Of a stretch of DNA of 58,367 nt, positions 1 through 12,603 are shown in pieces (positions within the stretch are counted from its first letter, which is position 1; every line of letters begins with the position of its first letter). This DNA is from Gammaproteobacteria bacterium (GTDB lineage: Bacteria > Pseudomonadota > Gammaproteobacteria > Pseudomonadales > Porticoccaceae). Both the position numbers and the translations under genes were made by a program. Below the pieces are notes generated by a model, which was given only the letters and a program-made list of their open reading frames with translations, was not told where the DNA came from and searched no databases. Location of the stretch: NCBI GenBank assembly GCA_003235325.1, contig QJWQ01000099.1:1-58367 (forward strand). The letters run 5' to 3'.

Positions 1-110
1 AAAAACTGATTTACACTCCAGTTATCGAGGCCATTATCCCGAGTTTTATGGACGTGAACAGAGAAAAGCTGGTCTGCAGCGCCTCTCAAAGATATTTTAA
101 AAATAGTCAT
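1..110 (-). CDS. Possible 5' end of an unidentified gene, cut by window edge
   Basis: An ATG at 110 on the minus strand opens a frame that stays open to the window edge (36 codons, beginning MTIFKISLRGAADQLF). It lies 69 bases beyond the symporter stop, on the same strand. A weak AGG-type ribosome site precedes the ATG. I do not recognise the protein, and an open frame this short could arise by chance, so this is a marker rather than a call. Confidence 0.2.
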   Translation of the reverse strand, partial: MTIFKISLRGAADQLFSVHVHKTRDNGLDNWSVNQF

Positions 111-178
111 TCTGACCTAATAACTACCTCTCCCTGGGTTGTCACCTGTTTTCGTCATGGCGTTAGGCTTAATTCAAA

Positions 179-1798
179 TCAAACGCCCTGCAACAAATAA
201 AGCACCGCCACCATCACCACAAACCACAGCAACAACAGCAGGTAGCGCGGCATCCAGTTGAGCCTGAAACCGAAATTCCGGTACTCCGCCCGGGTCCAGC
301 ATAAGCCTGTAATCAGTGACTGCACACGGGGTACGAAACGGCTGACGGCGATACCGACGCCAAAGGTGGCGAAAAAGCCGAGGGGATTCCACCACAACCA
401 GGAGACCTGGGGCAGGAACTTCCAGAAGCAGAGGTTGAGCAGGAAACCGGCCAGCAATCCGGCCACGGCGCCGGCGCCACTGGTGCGACGGGTAAGTAAA
501 CCGAGTGCAAACACCGCCGCCACCGGGCCGTTGACCAGGGAGCCGATCTTGTTGATGGATTCCAGTACCGTGCTGGCAATGTCGTCGACATGAAAGGCGA
601 GCCACAGGGTTACGCCACCCCAGAGCACCGTCAACAAACGGGACAGGTACAGTTCCTTGCGCTTCGACCAGGCGCCCCGGTAGAAGCGGTAGACGAAGTC
701 TTCCATGGTGGTGGCGCTGAGGGAATTGATGACCGAATCGAGGGAGGACATGGCCGCCGCGAACAGGGCCACCAGGGACAGGCCCACCAGACCGACGGGC
801 AGGTGCTCCAGCATGTAATGGGGCACGGCAAGGTTGTAGTTGGGCTCATCGCCGTTGAGGGGCAGTGACTGGACGAATTCGGGATTGGCAACCGCATAGG
901 CGGCGACGCCGACCCCCACCAGGCAGTAGAGCAGCACCAGGGGAAAGCGCATAAAGCCGTTGAACAGCAGTGACCGGTTGGCGTCGTCGACATTTTGGGC
1001 GCACAGTTCCCGCTGCACCTGACTCTGGTCACAGCCGTAATAGGAGACGTAGAGGAAAAATCCCCCCAGCAACATGGGCCAGAAGGCGAAGGTTTCGCCG
1101 TCGCCGAAACCGTGGGCGGCAAAATTCAGTGTCTGTTGCCGCTCGGCCGGCAGCGCCGCGAGCAGTCCGGAAATTCCCCCCAGTTCAAACAGCATCAGCC
1201 CCAGCAGTATGAGTAACAGCAATACCAGCACCAGCATCTGCAGCACGTCGCTGTAGATAACCCCGCGTACGCCGCCAAAGGCATCGTAGATTACGGTGAT
1301 CACACCGAGCAGCATCACCGACCAGAAAAAGGACAGCCCGGTGATCAGCTCGACTACCAGGGCAATGCTGTAGACGGTAACGGCGGTGGCGAAAGCGCGC
1401 ACGAACTGGAACAGGGCGCTGAGGGTCAGGCGTGTGCCAATGCCGAACCGGTGCTCCAGATATTCGTAAACGGAGATCAATTCCAGTTTGCGAAACATAG
1501 GCAGCATAAACACCATGATGGCGATCATGGCCAGTGGCACGGCCAGTTCGTACTGCAACCAGATCAGGCCGCCACCCGCGGCAAAGGCGACAAAAGCCGG
1601 CGCACCGAGAATGCTGTTGGTGGAACACTGGGTGGCCATGGTGGAGATGCCAATGGACAGGGCGCCGATATTGCGCCCGCCGACATAGTAGTCGTCGCGA
1701 TTGTGCTGGCCCCGGGAAAGCCAGGCGCCAAAAAGGATCAAGCCGATGAGATAGCAGCCGATAATCAGCCAGTCGAAGGTCTGGATAGCTTCATGCAC
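179..1798 (-). CDS. Sodium:solute symporter (SSS family)
   Basis: Inner-membrane secondary transporter of the SSS (SGLT/PutP-like) family, which couples Na+ entry to solute uptake. The 539-residue protein is almost entirely hydrophobic, with about 13-14 likely membrane helices. An early YYVGGRNIGALSIG stretch, a following STMATQCSTNS segment and a central AMSSLDSVINSLSATT segment match the family's sodium/substrate core. The substrate cannot be read from the sequence. The gene starts 55 bases downstream of the glmS stop on the same strand, so it probably shares the glmUS transcript. A sugar or amino-sugar substrate is therefore tempting but unproven. No terminator is evident after its stop. 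Confidence 0.85.
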   Translation of the reverse strand: MHEAIQTFDWLIIGCYLIGLILFGAWLSRGQHNRDDYYVGGRNIGALSIGISTMATQCSTNSILGAPAFVAFAAGGGLIWLQYELAVPLAMIAIMVFMLPMFRKLELISVYEYLEHRFGIGTRLTLSALFQFVRAFATAVTVYSIALVVELITGLSFFWSVMLLGVITVIYDAFGGVRGVIYSDVLQMLVLVLLLLILLGLMLFELGGISGLLAALPAERQQTLNFAAHGFGDGETFAFWPMLLGGFFLYVSYYGCDQSQVQRELCAQNVDDANRSLLFNGFMRFPLVLLYCLVGVGVAAYAVANPEFVQSLPLNGDEPNYNLAVPHYMLEHLPVGLVGLSLVALFAAAMSSLDSVINSLSATTMEDFVYRFYRGAWSKRKELYLSRLLTVLWGGVTLWLAFHVDDIASTVLESINKIGSLVNGPVAAVFALGLLTRRTSGAGAVAGLLAGFLLNLCFWKFLPQVSWLWWNPLGFFATFGVGIAVSRFVPRVQSLITGLCWTRAEYRNFGFRLNWMPRYLLLLLWFVVMVAVLYLLQGV

Positions 1799-1853
1799 TG
1801 TTCGCTCCGGGCCAGGGTTTCGAGTTCACCGAAGCAGTTAAGCCGTAATCGAC

Positions 1854-3683
1854 CTATTCCACGGTGACGGACTTGGCCAGGTTGCGGGGCTGATCGACGT
1901 CCGTACCCTTGAGAATGGCGACGTGATAGGCGAGCAACTGCAGTGGAATGGTATAGATGATCGGTTCCAGGCTCTTGGGCACATGGGGCAGGTTGATAAC
2001 GGTGACACTTTCCTGGTTGATAAACCCGGCATCGCTGTCGGCAAAAACAAACAATTTGCCGCCCCGTGCCTGGACTTCATGGAGGTTGGATTTCAGCTTT
2101 TCCAGCAATTCATTGTTGGGCGCCACCGCGACCACCGGCATATCGTCATCCACCAGCGCCAGCGGCCCGTGTTTCAGTTCTCCCGCCGGGTAGGCCTCGG
2201 CGTGAATGTAGGAAATTTCCTTGAGTTTGAGCGCCCCTTCAAGGGCAATGGGGTATTCCACCCCGCGACCCAGGAACAGGGCGTGATGCTTTTCGGCAAA
2301 ACTCTGAAAGGTCGCCTCGATTTCCCGATCCAGAGCCAGTACCTTGCGGCATACAGCCGGCAATTGGTGCAGGGCCTTGACCAGTTCATTCTCACGCTCT
2401 TCGGAAAGACCGTTGAACCTTGCCATGACGATGGCCAGCATTTGCAGGGCCGCCAACTGGGTGGTAAAGGCCTTGGTGGAGGCCACGCCGATTTCAGGTC
2501 CGGCTTCGGTCATGATGGCCAGACTCGATTCCCGCACCAGGGAGCTGTTGGGCACATTGCAGACGGTAAGGGAGGCCAGATAGCCCTGGTCTGCGCCGGA
2601 CCTCAATGCCGCCAGGGTATCGGCCGTTTCCCCTGACTGGGAAACGGAGACGAACAGGGTACTCGGCGCCACCACCACCTTGCGATAGCGGTACTCGCTG
2701 GCCACCTCCACCTGACAGGGAATACCGGCCCACTCCTCCAGCCAGTACCGGGCCACCAGTCCGGCATGGTAGCTGGTGCCACAGGCAATGATGTGAATAT
2801 TCCTTACCTTGCGCAGCAGTTCGACGGCATCCCGGCCAAAGGCTTCCGCCAGCACGTGTTTACCACTCAGGCGGCCGGACAGGGTGGCCTGAAGCACTTC
2901 CGGTTGTTCAAATATTTCCTTGAGCATGTAGTGACGGAACTTGCCCTTCTCCGCCTTGCCGGTATTGCCGCTGAGGCGGGTAGTACGCCGCTGTTGCCAG
3001 GTGCCATCGGCGCCCAGTATGCGGTAGGACCCGGACCGGATTTCCGCCAGGTCGCCTTCCTCGAGGTAGATAAAACGGTCGGTCACCTGTCGCAGTGCCA
3101 TCTGATCCGAGGCAATGAAGTTTTCCTCGATGCCAACGCCCACCACCAACGGGCTGCCACTGCGGGCCGCAATAAGAACATCCGGATGACTGGCACTGAT
3201 TATTCCCAGTGCATAGGCCCCTTCAAGGCGAGCAATGGCCGCCTGCACGGCTTCAAACAGGCTGGCCTTTTCTCGAATAAAGTAATTGACCAGGTGGGCG
3301 ACCACCTCGGTATCGGTCTGTGAAACGAACTGGTAACCCAGTTCACGCAATTCCCGGCGCAGGGCATCATGGTTTTCAATGATGCCATTGTGAACCACGG
3401 CAATGCCGTCAGAGGTATGAGGGTGAGCGTTTACTTCGTTGGGAACGCCATGAGTGGCCCACCGGGTATGGGCAATGCCGACATGGCCCCGGGTGGGTTC
3501 CTGTTCCAGTTTCGCCTCCAGCGCCGCGACCTTGCCGGCAGTTTTGCGACACAGAAGTTTGGCATCCGGGCCAAGCACGGCGACACCGGCGGAATCATAG
3601 CCCCGGTATTCCAGCCGCTTTAAGCCCTCCACCAGGATTCCCGTGACATTGCGCTGAGCAATTGCGCCGACGATACCGCACAT
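1854..3683 (-). CDS. glmS: Glutamine-fructose-6-phosphate aminotransferase (isomerizing)
   Basis: Makes glucosamine-6-phosphate from fructose-6-phosphate and glutamine, the first committed step of UDP-GlcNAc synthesis for peptidoglycan and LPS; cytoplasmic. The N-terminal glutaminase begins MCGIVGAI, where Cys2 becomes the N-terminal nucleophile after Met removal, with an [13 protein letters not shown] segment near residue 25. Two SIS sugar-phosphate isomerase domains follow ([17 protein letters not shown]), and the C-terminus is LAKSVTVE, as in the family. The 609-residue length is normal. The start has an AAAGGA ribosome site. It lies 23 bases after glmU, so the two form the usual glmU-glmS pair. 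I see no glmS ribozyme upstream. Confidence 0.97.
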   Translation of the reverse strand: MCGIVGAIAQRNVTGILVEGLKRLEYRGYDSAGVAVLGPDAKLLCRKTAGKVAALEAKLEQEPTRGHVGIAHTRWATHGVPNEVNAHPHTSDGIAVVHNGIIENHDALRRELRELGYQFVSQTDTEVVAHLVNYFIREKASLFEAVQAAIARLEGAYALGIISASHPDVLIAARSGSPLVVGVGIEENFIASDQMALRQVTDRFIYLEEGDLAEIRSGSYRILGADGTWQQRRTTRLSGNTGKAEKGKFRHYMLKEIFEQPEVLQATLSGRLSGKHVLAEAFGRDAVELLRKVRNIHIIACGTSYHAGLVARYWLEEWAGIPCQVEVASEYRYRKVVVAPSTLFVSVSQSGETADTLAALRSGADQGYLASLTVCNVPNSSLVRESSLAIMTEAGPEIGVASTKAFTTQLAALQMLAIVMARFNGLSEERENELVKALHQLPAVCRKVLALDREIEATFQSFAEKHHALFLGRGVEYPIALEGALKLKEISYIHAEAYPAGELKHGPLALVDDDMPVVAVAPNNELLEKLKSNLHEVQARGGKLFVFADSDAGFINQESVTVINLPHVPKSLEPIIYTIPLQLLAYHVAILKGTDVDQPRNLAKSVTVE

Positions 3684-3706
3684 AACCTGTTCCTTTTAGT
3701 GATCGT

Positions 3707-5083
3707 TTATTCTGTCACCGCCTTTTTCACCGGGCGTTTCCAGTTCTGCACCAGCCGCTGGGGACTTCGAGTCAGAGCCAGAGATCCCTCCGGCACGTCC
3801 TTGCTCAGTGTCGAGCCGGCGGCAACGGTGGCATTTTTCCCCACGGCGACCGGCGCCACCAGGGCGGTATTGGAACCGATGAAGGCTCCGTCCTCGATGT
3901 GGGTCTGGAACTTGTTGGCGCCGTCGTAATTGCAGGTGATCGTGCCGGCGCCAATATTGACGCCATCCCCAAGGGTGGCATCGCCGACATAACTGAGGTG
4001 ATTGACCTTGCTGCCCCTGCCAATAGTCGCTTTCTTGGTCTCGACGAAATTGCCTATTCTGGCCGCTTCCTGCAACTCGGTGCCGGGTCTCATTCGGGCG
4101 AAGGGTCCGATCACGCAATCCCGGCCAATCGTAACGGGGCCCTCAATGACGCTGTTGGCCCGGATGCTGACATTGTCGCCGATAACGGCATCAATGATCT
4201 GGCAATTGGGGCCGATGCTGACACCGGAGCCGAGACTGACTTTGCCTTCAAAGATGCAATTGATATCGATAAAACAATCCATGCCGGCATCAATTGTGCC
4301 GCGACAGTCGAACCGGTCCGGATCCCCCAGGGTAACCCCGGCGGTCATCAATTGCTGTGCCACCCGCCGCTGGTAATAGCGCTCCAGGCGGCTCAGCTGA
4401 TCGAGGCTGTTGACGCCCTCGGTTTCCTCCGGGTGTGTCGGGTGCAGGGTGGCTATGTGATAGCCGTTGTCAACGGCCATGGCGATCAGGTCGGTAAGAT
4501 AGTATTCCCCCTGGGCGTTGTTGTTGCCCAGTTTTGGCAGCCATCGGCGCAGGGCCCCGGAATCGACCGCCATGACGCCGGTGTTGACCTCGTTGATCTG
4601 CAACTGTGCCGTTGACGCGTCTTTCTGTTCGACAATGGCCGTTACCCTGCCGGCCTGATCGCGAACAATGCGTCCGTAGCCGCCGGGATTTTCCAGCTTG
4701 ACCGTCAGCAGGGCCAGATTATTTTCCGCCACCACGGCGAGCATGTCATCGATTGTCTGTTCACTGAGAAGGGGAACATCGCCGTAGAGAATCAGCACCT
4801 TGCTGTTCGCCTGCAGGTGCGGCACGGTCTGAAGCACTGCGTGTCCCGTGCCGAGTTGCCGACTCTGCTCCACCCAGCAAATGCTCCGGTTTGATATGGA
4901 CTTCCTGACCAGGTCCGAGCCATGGCCGGTAACCACGATTATATTGACACCCTGCACCGTACTGGCGGTGTCGACAACATGGGCCAGCAAGGGCTTGCCG
5001 GCCAGTCTGTGCACGACCTTGGGCAGCGACGATTTCATCCGGGTGCCCTTGCCAGCCGCAAGAATGACAATATCTGTGGCCAT
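3707..5083 (-). CDS. glmU: Bifunctional UDP-GlcNAc pyrophosphorylase / GlcN-1-P acetyltransferase
   Basis: Catalyses the last two steps to UDP-GlcNAc: acetylation of GlcN-1-P from acetyl-CoA (C-terminal domain), then uridylyl transfer (N-terminal domain). The nucleotidyltransferase signature LAAGKGTRMKSSLPKV starts near residue 8, and the C-terminal half shows the hexapeptide repeats of a left-handed beta helix (GDNVSIRANSVIEGPVTIG and similar). I chose the ATG at 5083 (MATDIVILAAGKG) because it gives 458 residues and the family N-terminus; an upstream ATG at 5107 would add eight atypical residues. First gene of the glmU-glmS-symporter run. Confidence 0.96.
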   Translation of the reverse strand: MATDIVILAAGKGTRMKSSLPKVVHRLAGKPLLAHVVDTASTVQGVNIIVVTGHGSDLVRKSISNRSICWVEQSRQLGTGHAVLQTVPHLQANSKVLILYGDVPLLSEQTIDDMLAVVAENNLALLTVKLENPGGYGRIVRDQAGRVTAIVEQKDASTAQLQINEVNTGVMAVDSGALRRWLPKLGNNNAQGEYYLTDLIAMAVDNGYHIATLHPTHPEETEGVNSLDQLSRLERYYQRRVAQQLMTAGVTLGDPDRFDCRGTIDAGMDCFIDINCIFEGKVSLGSGVSIGPNCQIIDAVIGDNVSIRANSVIEGPVTIGRDCVIGPFARMRPGTELQEAARIGNFVETKKATIGRGSKVNHLSYVGDATLGDGVNIGAGTITCNYDGANKFQTHIEDGAFIGSNTALVAPVAVGKNATVAAGSTLSKDVPEGSLALTRSPQRLVQNWKRPVKKAVTE

Positions 5084-5255
5084 GATTTTTACCCCTGTGA
5101 TCGGCACATTCTAGACGTTTGCCAGGTCAATGAGAACCTGAACAGAGCCAATCACTTATAGTTTGTTTTAAACCTGAACAGCTAACAGTCTGACGGTTTT
5201 TGCCGGGCAAAACTGCGACGTCGGTAAAACTTCGTCACCGAATATCTGCGCCCAT

Positions 5256-5285
5256 AAAAAAGAGCAGCCTGGGCTGCTCTTTTTT
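5256..5285 (-). terminator. Rho-independent terminator of the atp operon (bidirectional form)
   Basis: Perfect stem AGAGCAGC / GCTGCTCT around a CTGG loop, extended by A-T pairs and flanked by A5 and T6 tracts, about 50 bases after the atpC stop. Because A and T tracts lie on both sides, it would work in either direction, but only the atp operon reads into it here. Confidence 0.88.
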
Positions 5286-5333
5286 CCAGTCGGGATCAAC
5301 GAGTCTATTTCGGCATCATAAAGCCGGGGAGTA

Positions 5334-5765
5334 TCATTTGACCGCTCGAACCTTGCGCCTGATCTCCTCAATGGTACGCAGTTGGGCTGTGGCCTCCGCC
5401 AGTCGTGACATGGCCCGGGAGTAGTCGATCTCTCCGGTCTGGTTGTGCAGATTGTGTTCGGCCTCTTTCTTGGCCTCCAGCGCCGCAGCCTCATCAAGAT
5501 CACCGGCCCGCAAGGCGGTATCCGCCAGGATGGTAACGGTATGGGGCTGCACTTCTAGATAACCACCGGACAGATAGTAGATTTCCTCGTCGCCATTTTG
5601 CCTGACGATTCGCACCGGGCCGGGCTTGAGATCCGTCAGCAACGGTGCATGACCGAAATTTATCCCCAGTTCCCCTTCGGAACCGGTAGCGACCAACAAT
5701 TGCACCAGTCCGGAAAACAGGGACTCCTCGGCGCTGACTATGTCGCAGTGAATGGTCATGGCCAT
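5334..5765 (-). CDS. atpC: F1 ATP synthase epsilon subunit
   Basis: Epsilon subunit of the F1 central stalk; couples rotation to catalysis and inhibits ATP hydrolysis. The 143-residue protein begins [19 protein letters not shown], matching the E. coli N-terminus, and contains the beta-sandwich segment [19 protein letters not shown]. The C-terminal part is helical and charged ([17 protein letters not shown]), as expected for the helical hairpin. Last gene of atpIBEFHAGDC, 24 bases after atpD, followed by a hairpin terminator. Confidence 0.96.
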   Translation of the reverse strand: MAMTIHCDIVSAEESLFSGLVQLLVATGSEGELGINFGHAPLLTDLKPGPVRIVRQNGDEEIYYLSGGYLEVQPHTVTILADTALRAGDLDEAAALEAKKEAEHNLHNQTGEIDYSRAMSRLAEATAQLRTIEEIRRKVRAVK

Positions 5766-5789
5766 AATTCTAGTCTCTTCCCGGCATTT

Positions 5790-7226
<1,437 letters not shown>

Positions 7227-8087
7227 TCAGACCGCGGAAGCACCGCTGACAATTTCTGACAGCTCCTGGGTGATAGCCGCCTGCCGCGCCTTGTTGTAAA
7301 TCAACTGCAGCTCATCGATCAGATCGCCGGCATTATCGGTGGCATTTTTCATGGCAATCATTCGCGCCGCCTGTTCACAGGCCTTGTTCTCCATGACGCC
7401 CTGATAAACCTGGGACTCAATGTAGCGGGTGAGCAGGCCGTCCAGCAGATCCCGGGCTTCCGGTTCGTATATGTAATCCCAGTGGTGACCCAGTTTCTTG
7501 TCTTCTATGGGCGGCAGTGGCAACAATTGCTCGACCACGGGCTTCTGGGTCATGGTGTTGACAAATTCGTTGCTGACCAGATAAAGCCGGTCGATTTTGC
7601 CCTCGTCGTAAGCGTCGAGCATGACCTTGACGCTGCCAATCAGGCCGGCAGCAGAGGGTTCATCGCCGAGATCCCTGACCGTTGCCAGAATTCTGGCACC
7701 GACGCCGATAAAAAAAGTCGAGGCTTTGGCGCCAACGGCACAGACATCGATCTCTATATCCTGGTCGTTCCAGGTCTTCATGGTTTGAACAGCGGCCTTG
7801 AACAGGTTGATATTGAGGCCGCCGCAGAGACCGCGATCCGTTGACACGATAATAAAACCGACCCTTTTCACCTCTCGGGTTTCCAGGTAATGGTGGCGGT
7901 ATTCGGATTCGGCGTTAGCCAGATGACCTATCACCTCGCGCATGCGGATGGCGTAGGGCTTGCCCAGTGCCATGCGCTCCTGGGCTCGACGCATCTTGCT
8001 GGCGGCGACCAGCTCCATGGCGCTGGTGATCTTTTGCGTACTTTTGACGCTGCCGATCTTGGTCTTGATTTCTTTTCCGACTGCCAT
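7227..8087 (-). CDS. atpG: F1 ATP synthase gamma subunit
   Basis: Rotating shaft of F1. The 286-residue protein has the conserved N-terminal helix ([32 protein letters not shown]) and the C-terminal helix ending [19 protein letters not shown]; together these form the coiled-coil shaft. A central [16 protein letters not shown] segment matches the family's Rossmann-like part. Lies between atpA and atpD in the standard order. Confidence 0.97.
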   Translation of the reverse strand: MAVGKEIKTKIGSVKSTQKITSAMELVAASKMRRAQERMALGKPYAIRMREVIGHLANAESEYRHHYLETREVKRVGFIIVSTDRGLCGGLNINLFKAAVQTMKTWNDQDIEIDVCAVGAKASTFFIGVGARILATVRDLGDEPSAAGLIGSVKVMLDAYDEGKIDRLYLVSNEFVNTMTQKPVVEQLLPLPPIEDKKLGHHWDYIYEPEARDLLDGLLTRYIESQVYQGVMENKACEQAARMIAMKNATDNAGDLIDELQLIYNKARQAAITQELSEIVSGASAV

Positions 8088-8149
8088 AACCCTGCCTGTC
8101 TACCTTTTTAGGTTTCCAATTCGAGATTGCTTCCGGTTCCGGACGGCAA

Positions 8150-9694
8150 TTACCAGCTCTGGGTATCGACAAACTTGTCGAGAGCTGCCTTGAAACTGGT
8201 CTGGATATCGTCATTCCAGTTGCCGGTTTCATTGACCTGTCGAATCAGGTCACTGTGCTCGGCATGCATATAGGAGAGCAGGGCGGCTTCAAAATCACCT
8301 ACCTTGTTGACAGGGACTTTTTTCAGGTAGCCCTCGTTGGCGGCATAGAGCACCACCCCCATCTCGGCGATGCTGAGGGGCGAATACTGGGCCTGCTTCA
8401 TCAGTTCCGTGACGCGCTGACCGTGTTCCAGCTGGGAGCGGGTGGCTTCGTCCAGGTCCGAGGCGAACTGGGAAAACGCAGCCAGTTCCCGGTACTGGGC
8501 CAGGGACAAACGAATGCCGCCACCGAGCTTCTTGATAATCTTGGTCTGGGCTGAACCTCCAACCCGGGATACGGACAGGCCGGCATTCATTGCCGGCCGA
8601 ATACCGGCGTTGAACAGGTCGGACTCGACGAAAATCTGCCCGTCGGTAATGGAAATAACGTTGGTGGGAACGAAGGCCGATACGTCGCCCGCCTGGGTTT
8701 CGATGATGGGCAATGCTGTCAGTGAACCGGTTTTGCCCTTGACCTCGCCATTGGTAAATTTCTCCACATATTCGGCATTGACCCTGGCGGCACGTTCCAG
8801 CAGCCGGGAATGCAGGTAGAAAACATCACCCGGATAGGCTTCACGACCGGGGGGACGGCGCAGCAACAGGGAAATTTGTCGATAGGCCCAGGCCTGTTTG
8901 GTCAGGTCATCATAGATGATAAGTGCGTCCTGACCGCGGTCGCGATAGTATTCACCGATGCTGCAGCCGGTGTAGGGAGCCAGGAACTGCATGGCGGCCG
9001 GGTCCGACGCTGTTGCCGCTACCACCACGGTGTGCTCCATGGCGCCGTGCTCTTCCAGCTTGCGGACGATATTGGCTACAGTGGAATTTTTCTGGCCCAC
9101 GGCCACATAGACGCACTTAATGCCGGTGCCTTTCTGATTAATAATGGTATCGATGGCAATGGCGGTCTTTCCGATCTGCCGGTCGCCAATGATCAGTTCC
9201 CGCTGGCCACGACCGATGGGAACCATGGCGTCGATGGCCTTGAGCCCGGTCTGCACCGGCTGATCCACCGATTTGCGCTCGATGACCCCCGGCGCCACCT
9301 TTTCGATAAGGTCGGTCAGTTTGGCATTGATCGGACCCTTGCCATCGATGGGGCTGCCCAGGGCATCCACAACCCTGCCTTCCAGTTCCGGACCCACCGG
9401 AACCTCCAGAATACGACCCGTGCAACGGGCCTTCTTGCCTTCCACCAGAGACTTGTAGTCACCCAGAATCACGGCGCCGACTGAATCACGCTCCAGGTTA
9501 AGGGCGATGCCATAGAGGCCGCCGTCAAATTCAATCATCTCCCCGTACATGACGTCCCCGAGACCGTGGATGCGAACAATACCGTCCGATATGGAAACGA
9601 TGGTGCCCTCGTTCTGGGCTTCGGTGCTGATATCAAGACTGTCTATACGTTTCTTGATGATTTCACTGATTTCTGATGGATTCAGTTGTTGCAT
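8150..9694 (-). CDS. atpA: F1 ATP synthase alpha subunit
   Basis: Non-catalytic nucleotide-binding subunit of F1. The start [17 protein letters not shown] matches the family. The P-loop reads [13 protein letters not shown] near residues 169-181; the commoner form has Thr in place of the Ile, but the GxxxxGKT pattern is intact. [16 protein letters not shown] is the Walker B region, and the alpha-subunit signature [13 protein letters not shown] is present near 365. At 514 residues it is full length. Confidence 0.98.
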   Translation of the reverse strand: MQQLNPSEISEIIKKRIDSLDISTEAQNEGTIVSISDGIVRIHGLGDVMYGEMIEFDGGLYGIALNLERDSVGAVILGDYKSLVEGKKARCTGRILEVPVGPELEGRVVDALGSPIDGKGPINAKLTDLIEKVAPGVIERKSVDQPVQTGLKAIDAMVPIGRGQRELIIGDRQIGKTAIAIDTIINQKGTGIKCVYVAVGQKNSTVANIVRKLEEHGAMEHTVVVAATASDPAAMQFLAPYTGCSIGEYYRDRGQDALIIYDDLTKQAWAYRQISLLLRRPPGREAYPGDVFYLHSRLLERAARVNAEYVEKFTNGEVKGKTGSLTALPIIETQAGDVSAFVPTNVISITDGQIFVESDLFNAGIRPAMNAGLSVSRVGGSAQTKIIKKLGGGIRLSLAQYRELAAFSQFASDLDEATRSQLEHGQRVTELMKQAQYSPLSIAEMGVVLYAANEGYLKKVPVNKVGDFEAALLSYMHAEHSDLIRQVNETGNWNDDIQTSFKAALDKFVDTQSW

Positions 9695-9710
9695 GGACGA
9701 TTCCTCGATC

Positions 9711-10247
9711 CTACGAATTTAATGCTTCGGCGAGCTTGACCAGTCTGCCGCGAATACTGCCATCGATGATGGTGTCGCCGGCTCGGATCAGGGCACCGCC
9801 CAACAGGGTTTTATCCAGAGTAACGGAGATTTTGACGCTGCGATCGAGGCGCTTGCTCAGGGCCTCGGCGAGGTTCTCCTGCTGCAACTGATCGATCGGA
9901 GATGCCGTTTTTACCTCGACATCAATACTTTTTTCGCGATTGGCTTTCATGACATCAAACTGCTCGCGAATAACCGGCAGCAATGGCAGACGACGGTTTT
10001 GCCCCAGTGCGGTCACCAGATTGGTCACCCCCCGGTTGAGTTGGCCTTCGGTCAAATCCAGCAGCAGCTTTACCTGCATGTCACTGGTGTAATTTGGTGA
10101 CTCCAGCAGCTGCCGGACCACCGGTTCCCGGGTCACGGCCGCCAGTGTAGCCAGCATTTCCGCCCACTGTGACAGTTCACCGGCTTCGGCCGCATATTCA
10201 AATGCCGCTTTGGCGTAGGGCCGGGCAAGGGTACTCAATTCAGCCAT
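9711..10247 (-). CDS. atpH: F1 ATP synthase delta subunit
   Basis: Peripheral-stalk subunit joining F1 to the b subunits. At 178 residues (E. coli 177) it begins [19 protein letters not shown], the family N-terminus, and ends with the conserved segment [25 protein letters not shown]. It lies 16 bases upstream of atpA and 11 bases after atpF. Confidence 0.97.
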   Translation of the reverse strand: MAELSTLARPYAKAAFEYAAEAGELSQWAEMLATLAAVTREPVVRQLLESPNYTSDMQVKLLLDLTEGQLNRGVTNLVTALGQNRRLPLLPVIREQFDVMKANREKSIDVEVKTASPIDQLQQENLAEALSKRLDRSVKISVTLDKTLLGGALIRAGDTIIDGSIRGRLVKLAEALNS

Positions 10248-10258
10248 ATCAAGCCCCG

Positions 10259-10729
10259 TTACAGCTGAGCCGCCAGTTTGTCGACAATGGCCCGATTGGC
10301 GCTTTCATCGATGGTGGATTCCAGTATTTTCTCGGCACCGGCCAGCGCCAGAGCCGCCACCTTGCCCCGCAGTTCCTCTCGTGCCCGATTGACATCCTGT
10401 TCAATTTCCGCCTTGGCAGCCAGTTTCAGGCGTTCCCCCTCGACTCGGGCAAGATTCTTGGCTTCCTCGATAATCTGGTTGGCACGCTTGTTAGCCTGTT
10501 CTACCAGCCGGGCAGCTTCCTGCTTGGCTTCCTTGAGCTGATCCGTGGCTCTGGTCTGCGCCAGTTCAAGATCCCGCATGGCGCGGTCGGCGGCATCGAG
10601 GCCGTCTGCTATCTTGTTCTTGCGTTCCTCCATGGCGTTGGTAAGGGCCGGCCAGACAAACTTCATGCAGAACCAGACAAAGACTGCAAAAGTCACCATC
10701 TGGCCGAACAGGGTCAGATTGATATTCAC
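10259..10729 (-). CDS. atpF: Fo ATP synthase b subunit
   Basis: Membrane-anchored peripheral-stalk subunit. The 156-residue protein has one N-terminal membrane helix (residues about 5-25, [19 protein letters not shown]) followed by a long charged, Ala-rich helix that forms the b-dimer coiled coil. Length equals that of the E. coli protein. Third Fo gene in the usual a-c-b order. Confidence 0.97.
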   Translation of the reverse strand: MNINLTLFGQMVTFAVFVWFCMKFVWPALTNAMEERKNKIADGLDAADRAMRDLELAQTRATDQLKEAKQEAARLVEQANKRANQIIEEAKNLARVEGERLKLAAKAEIEQDVNRAREELRGKVAALALAGAEKILESTIDESANRAIVDKLAAQL

Positions 10730-10790
10730 GCCATTAACCTCGCGATTTTGGTTTTGGGGTTGATGTGCTTTTGCCTGCTATGGCTGTAAA

Positions 10791-11039
<249 letters not shown>

Positions 11040-11083
11040 CTAGTTAGTGAGCGTTAAAACAAAGGTGTGATATGACATGCAAA

Positions 11084-11941
<858 letters not shown>

Positions 11942-12364
11942 TCAATTCACTTTTTCTTGTTGACCCTGTCTGAGCAACATGGCTGTTGCGTAGACATGTA
12001 TCAGTAACATCATGATATAGCCGCTGAAAAGGGTACTGATATCCAGTGGTTTCAGCAAGACAAACACCAATGCAAACTGTATCGCCGTCATGATGATCTT
12101 GCCGATCTCGCCCAAATACATGGACCGGACAATTTTCAGCGTCTGGCTGGCGCCGGTATATCGAAATGCCTGCCTGGTAAACCACCAGGCGGGTCCTATC
12201 TGGATCAGGGCGCCGGTGACAAATGATAAAACCGGGGTCTGACCAATTACCAATAGTGGCACGGCAATGGCAAACAAAATGCCAAGTTGGCACCACGTTA
12301 TTCTTTGCGCCACTGTCCGCCCGTTGAAGGCTGTGCTGCAATGAACTTTCGCTGCAGTTAGCAT
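11942..12364 (-). CDS. atpI: ATP synthase protein I (accessory assembly factor)
   Basis: Small membrane protein encoded first in atp operons; in other bacteria it aids c-ring assembly and is not part of the finished enzyme. The 140-residue product has four hydrophobic segments and the typical CQLGILFAIAV ... GPAWWFTRQAF pattern. The ATG at 12364 has a GGTGG-like ribosome site four bases upstream. An overlapping frame (11931-12374) is a shadow: its product is not hydrophobic. First gene of the operon, about 160 bases after its promoter. Confidence 0.85.
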   Translation of the reverse strand: MLTAAKVHCSTAFNGRTVAQRITWCQLGILFAIAVPLLVIGQTPVLSFVTGALIQIGPAWWFTRQAFRYTGASQTLKIVRSMYLGEIGKIIMTAIQFALVFVLLKPLDISTLFSGYIMMLLIHVYATAMLLRQGQQEKVN

Positions 12365-12527
12365 TTGCCACCAATGTCGGATATCCCTACAAAATCGGTA
12401 TATGCCGATTTAAAGTACTTATCCCCACCACCTGCGACTGAATTCAGTTCCTGAACTTTTTTCACGTCTTCACCGCTTTGCTCAGCCGCCGGCAACAAAT
12501 GCCGCCTTCCTTTTTTGAGGGCGGGCA

Positions 12528-12556
12528 ATTATAGGTAGTCAATCCTTTATATTCAA
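12528..12556 (-). promoter_or_regulatory. Sigma70-type promoter of the atp operon
   Basis: On the minus strand, -35 TTGAAT (12551-12556), a 17-base spacer, and a perfect -10 TATAAT (12528-12533). The predicted start is near 12521, leaving a leader of about 155 bases before atpI. The stretch CCTATAATTGCC covering the -10 is repeated exactly at the glyQ promoter. Confidence 0.75.
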
Positions 12557-12603
12557 CCTGTGCGGTGATTCTGATCTGCACAAAACAGGGTCGGGCTCAG
12601 GTG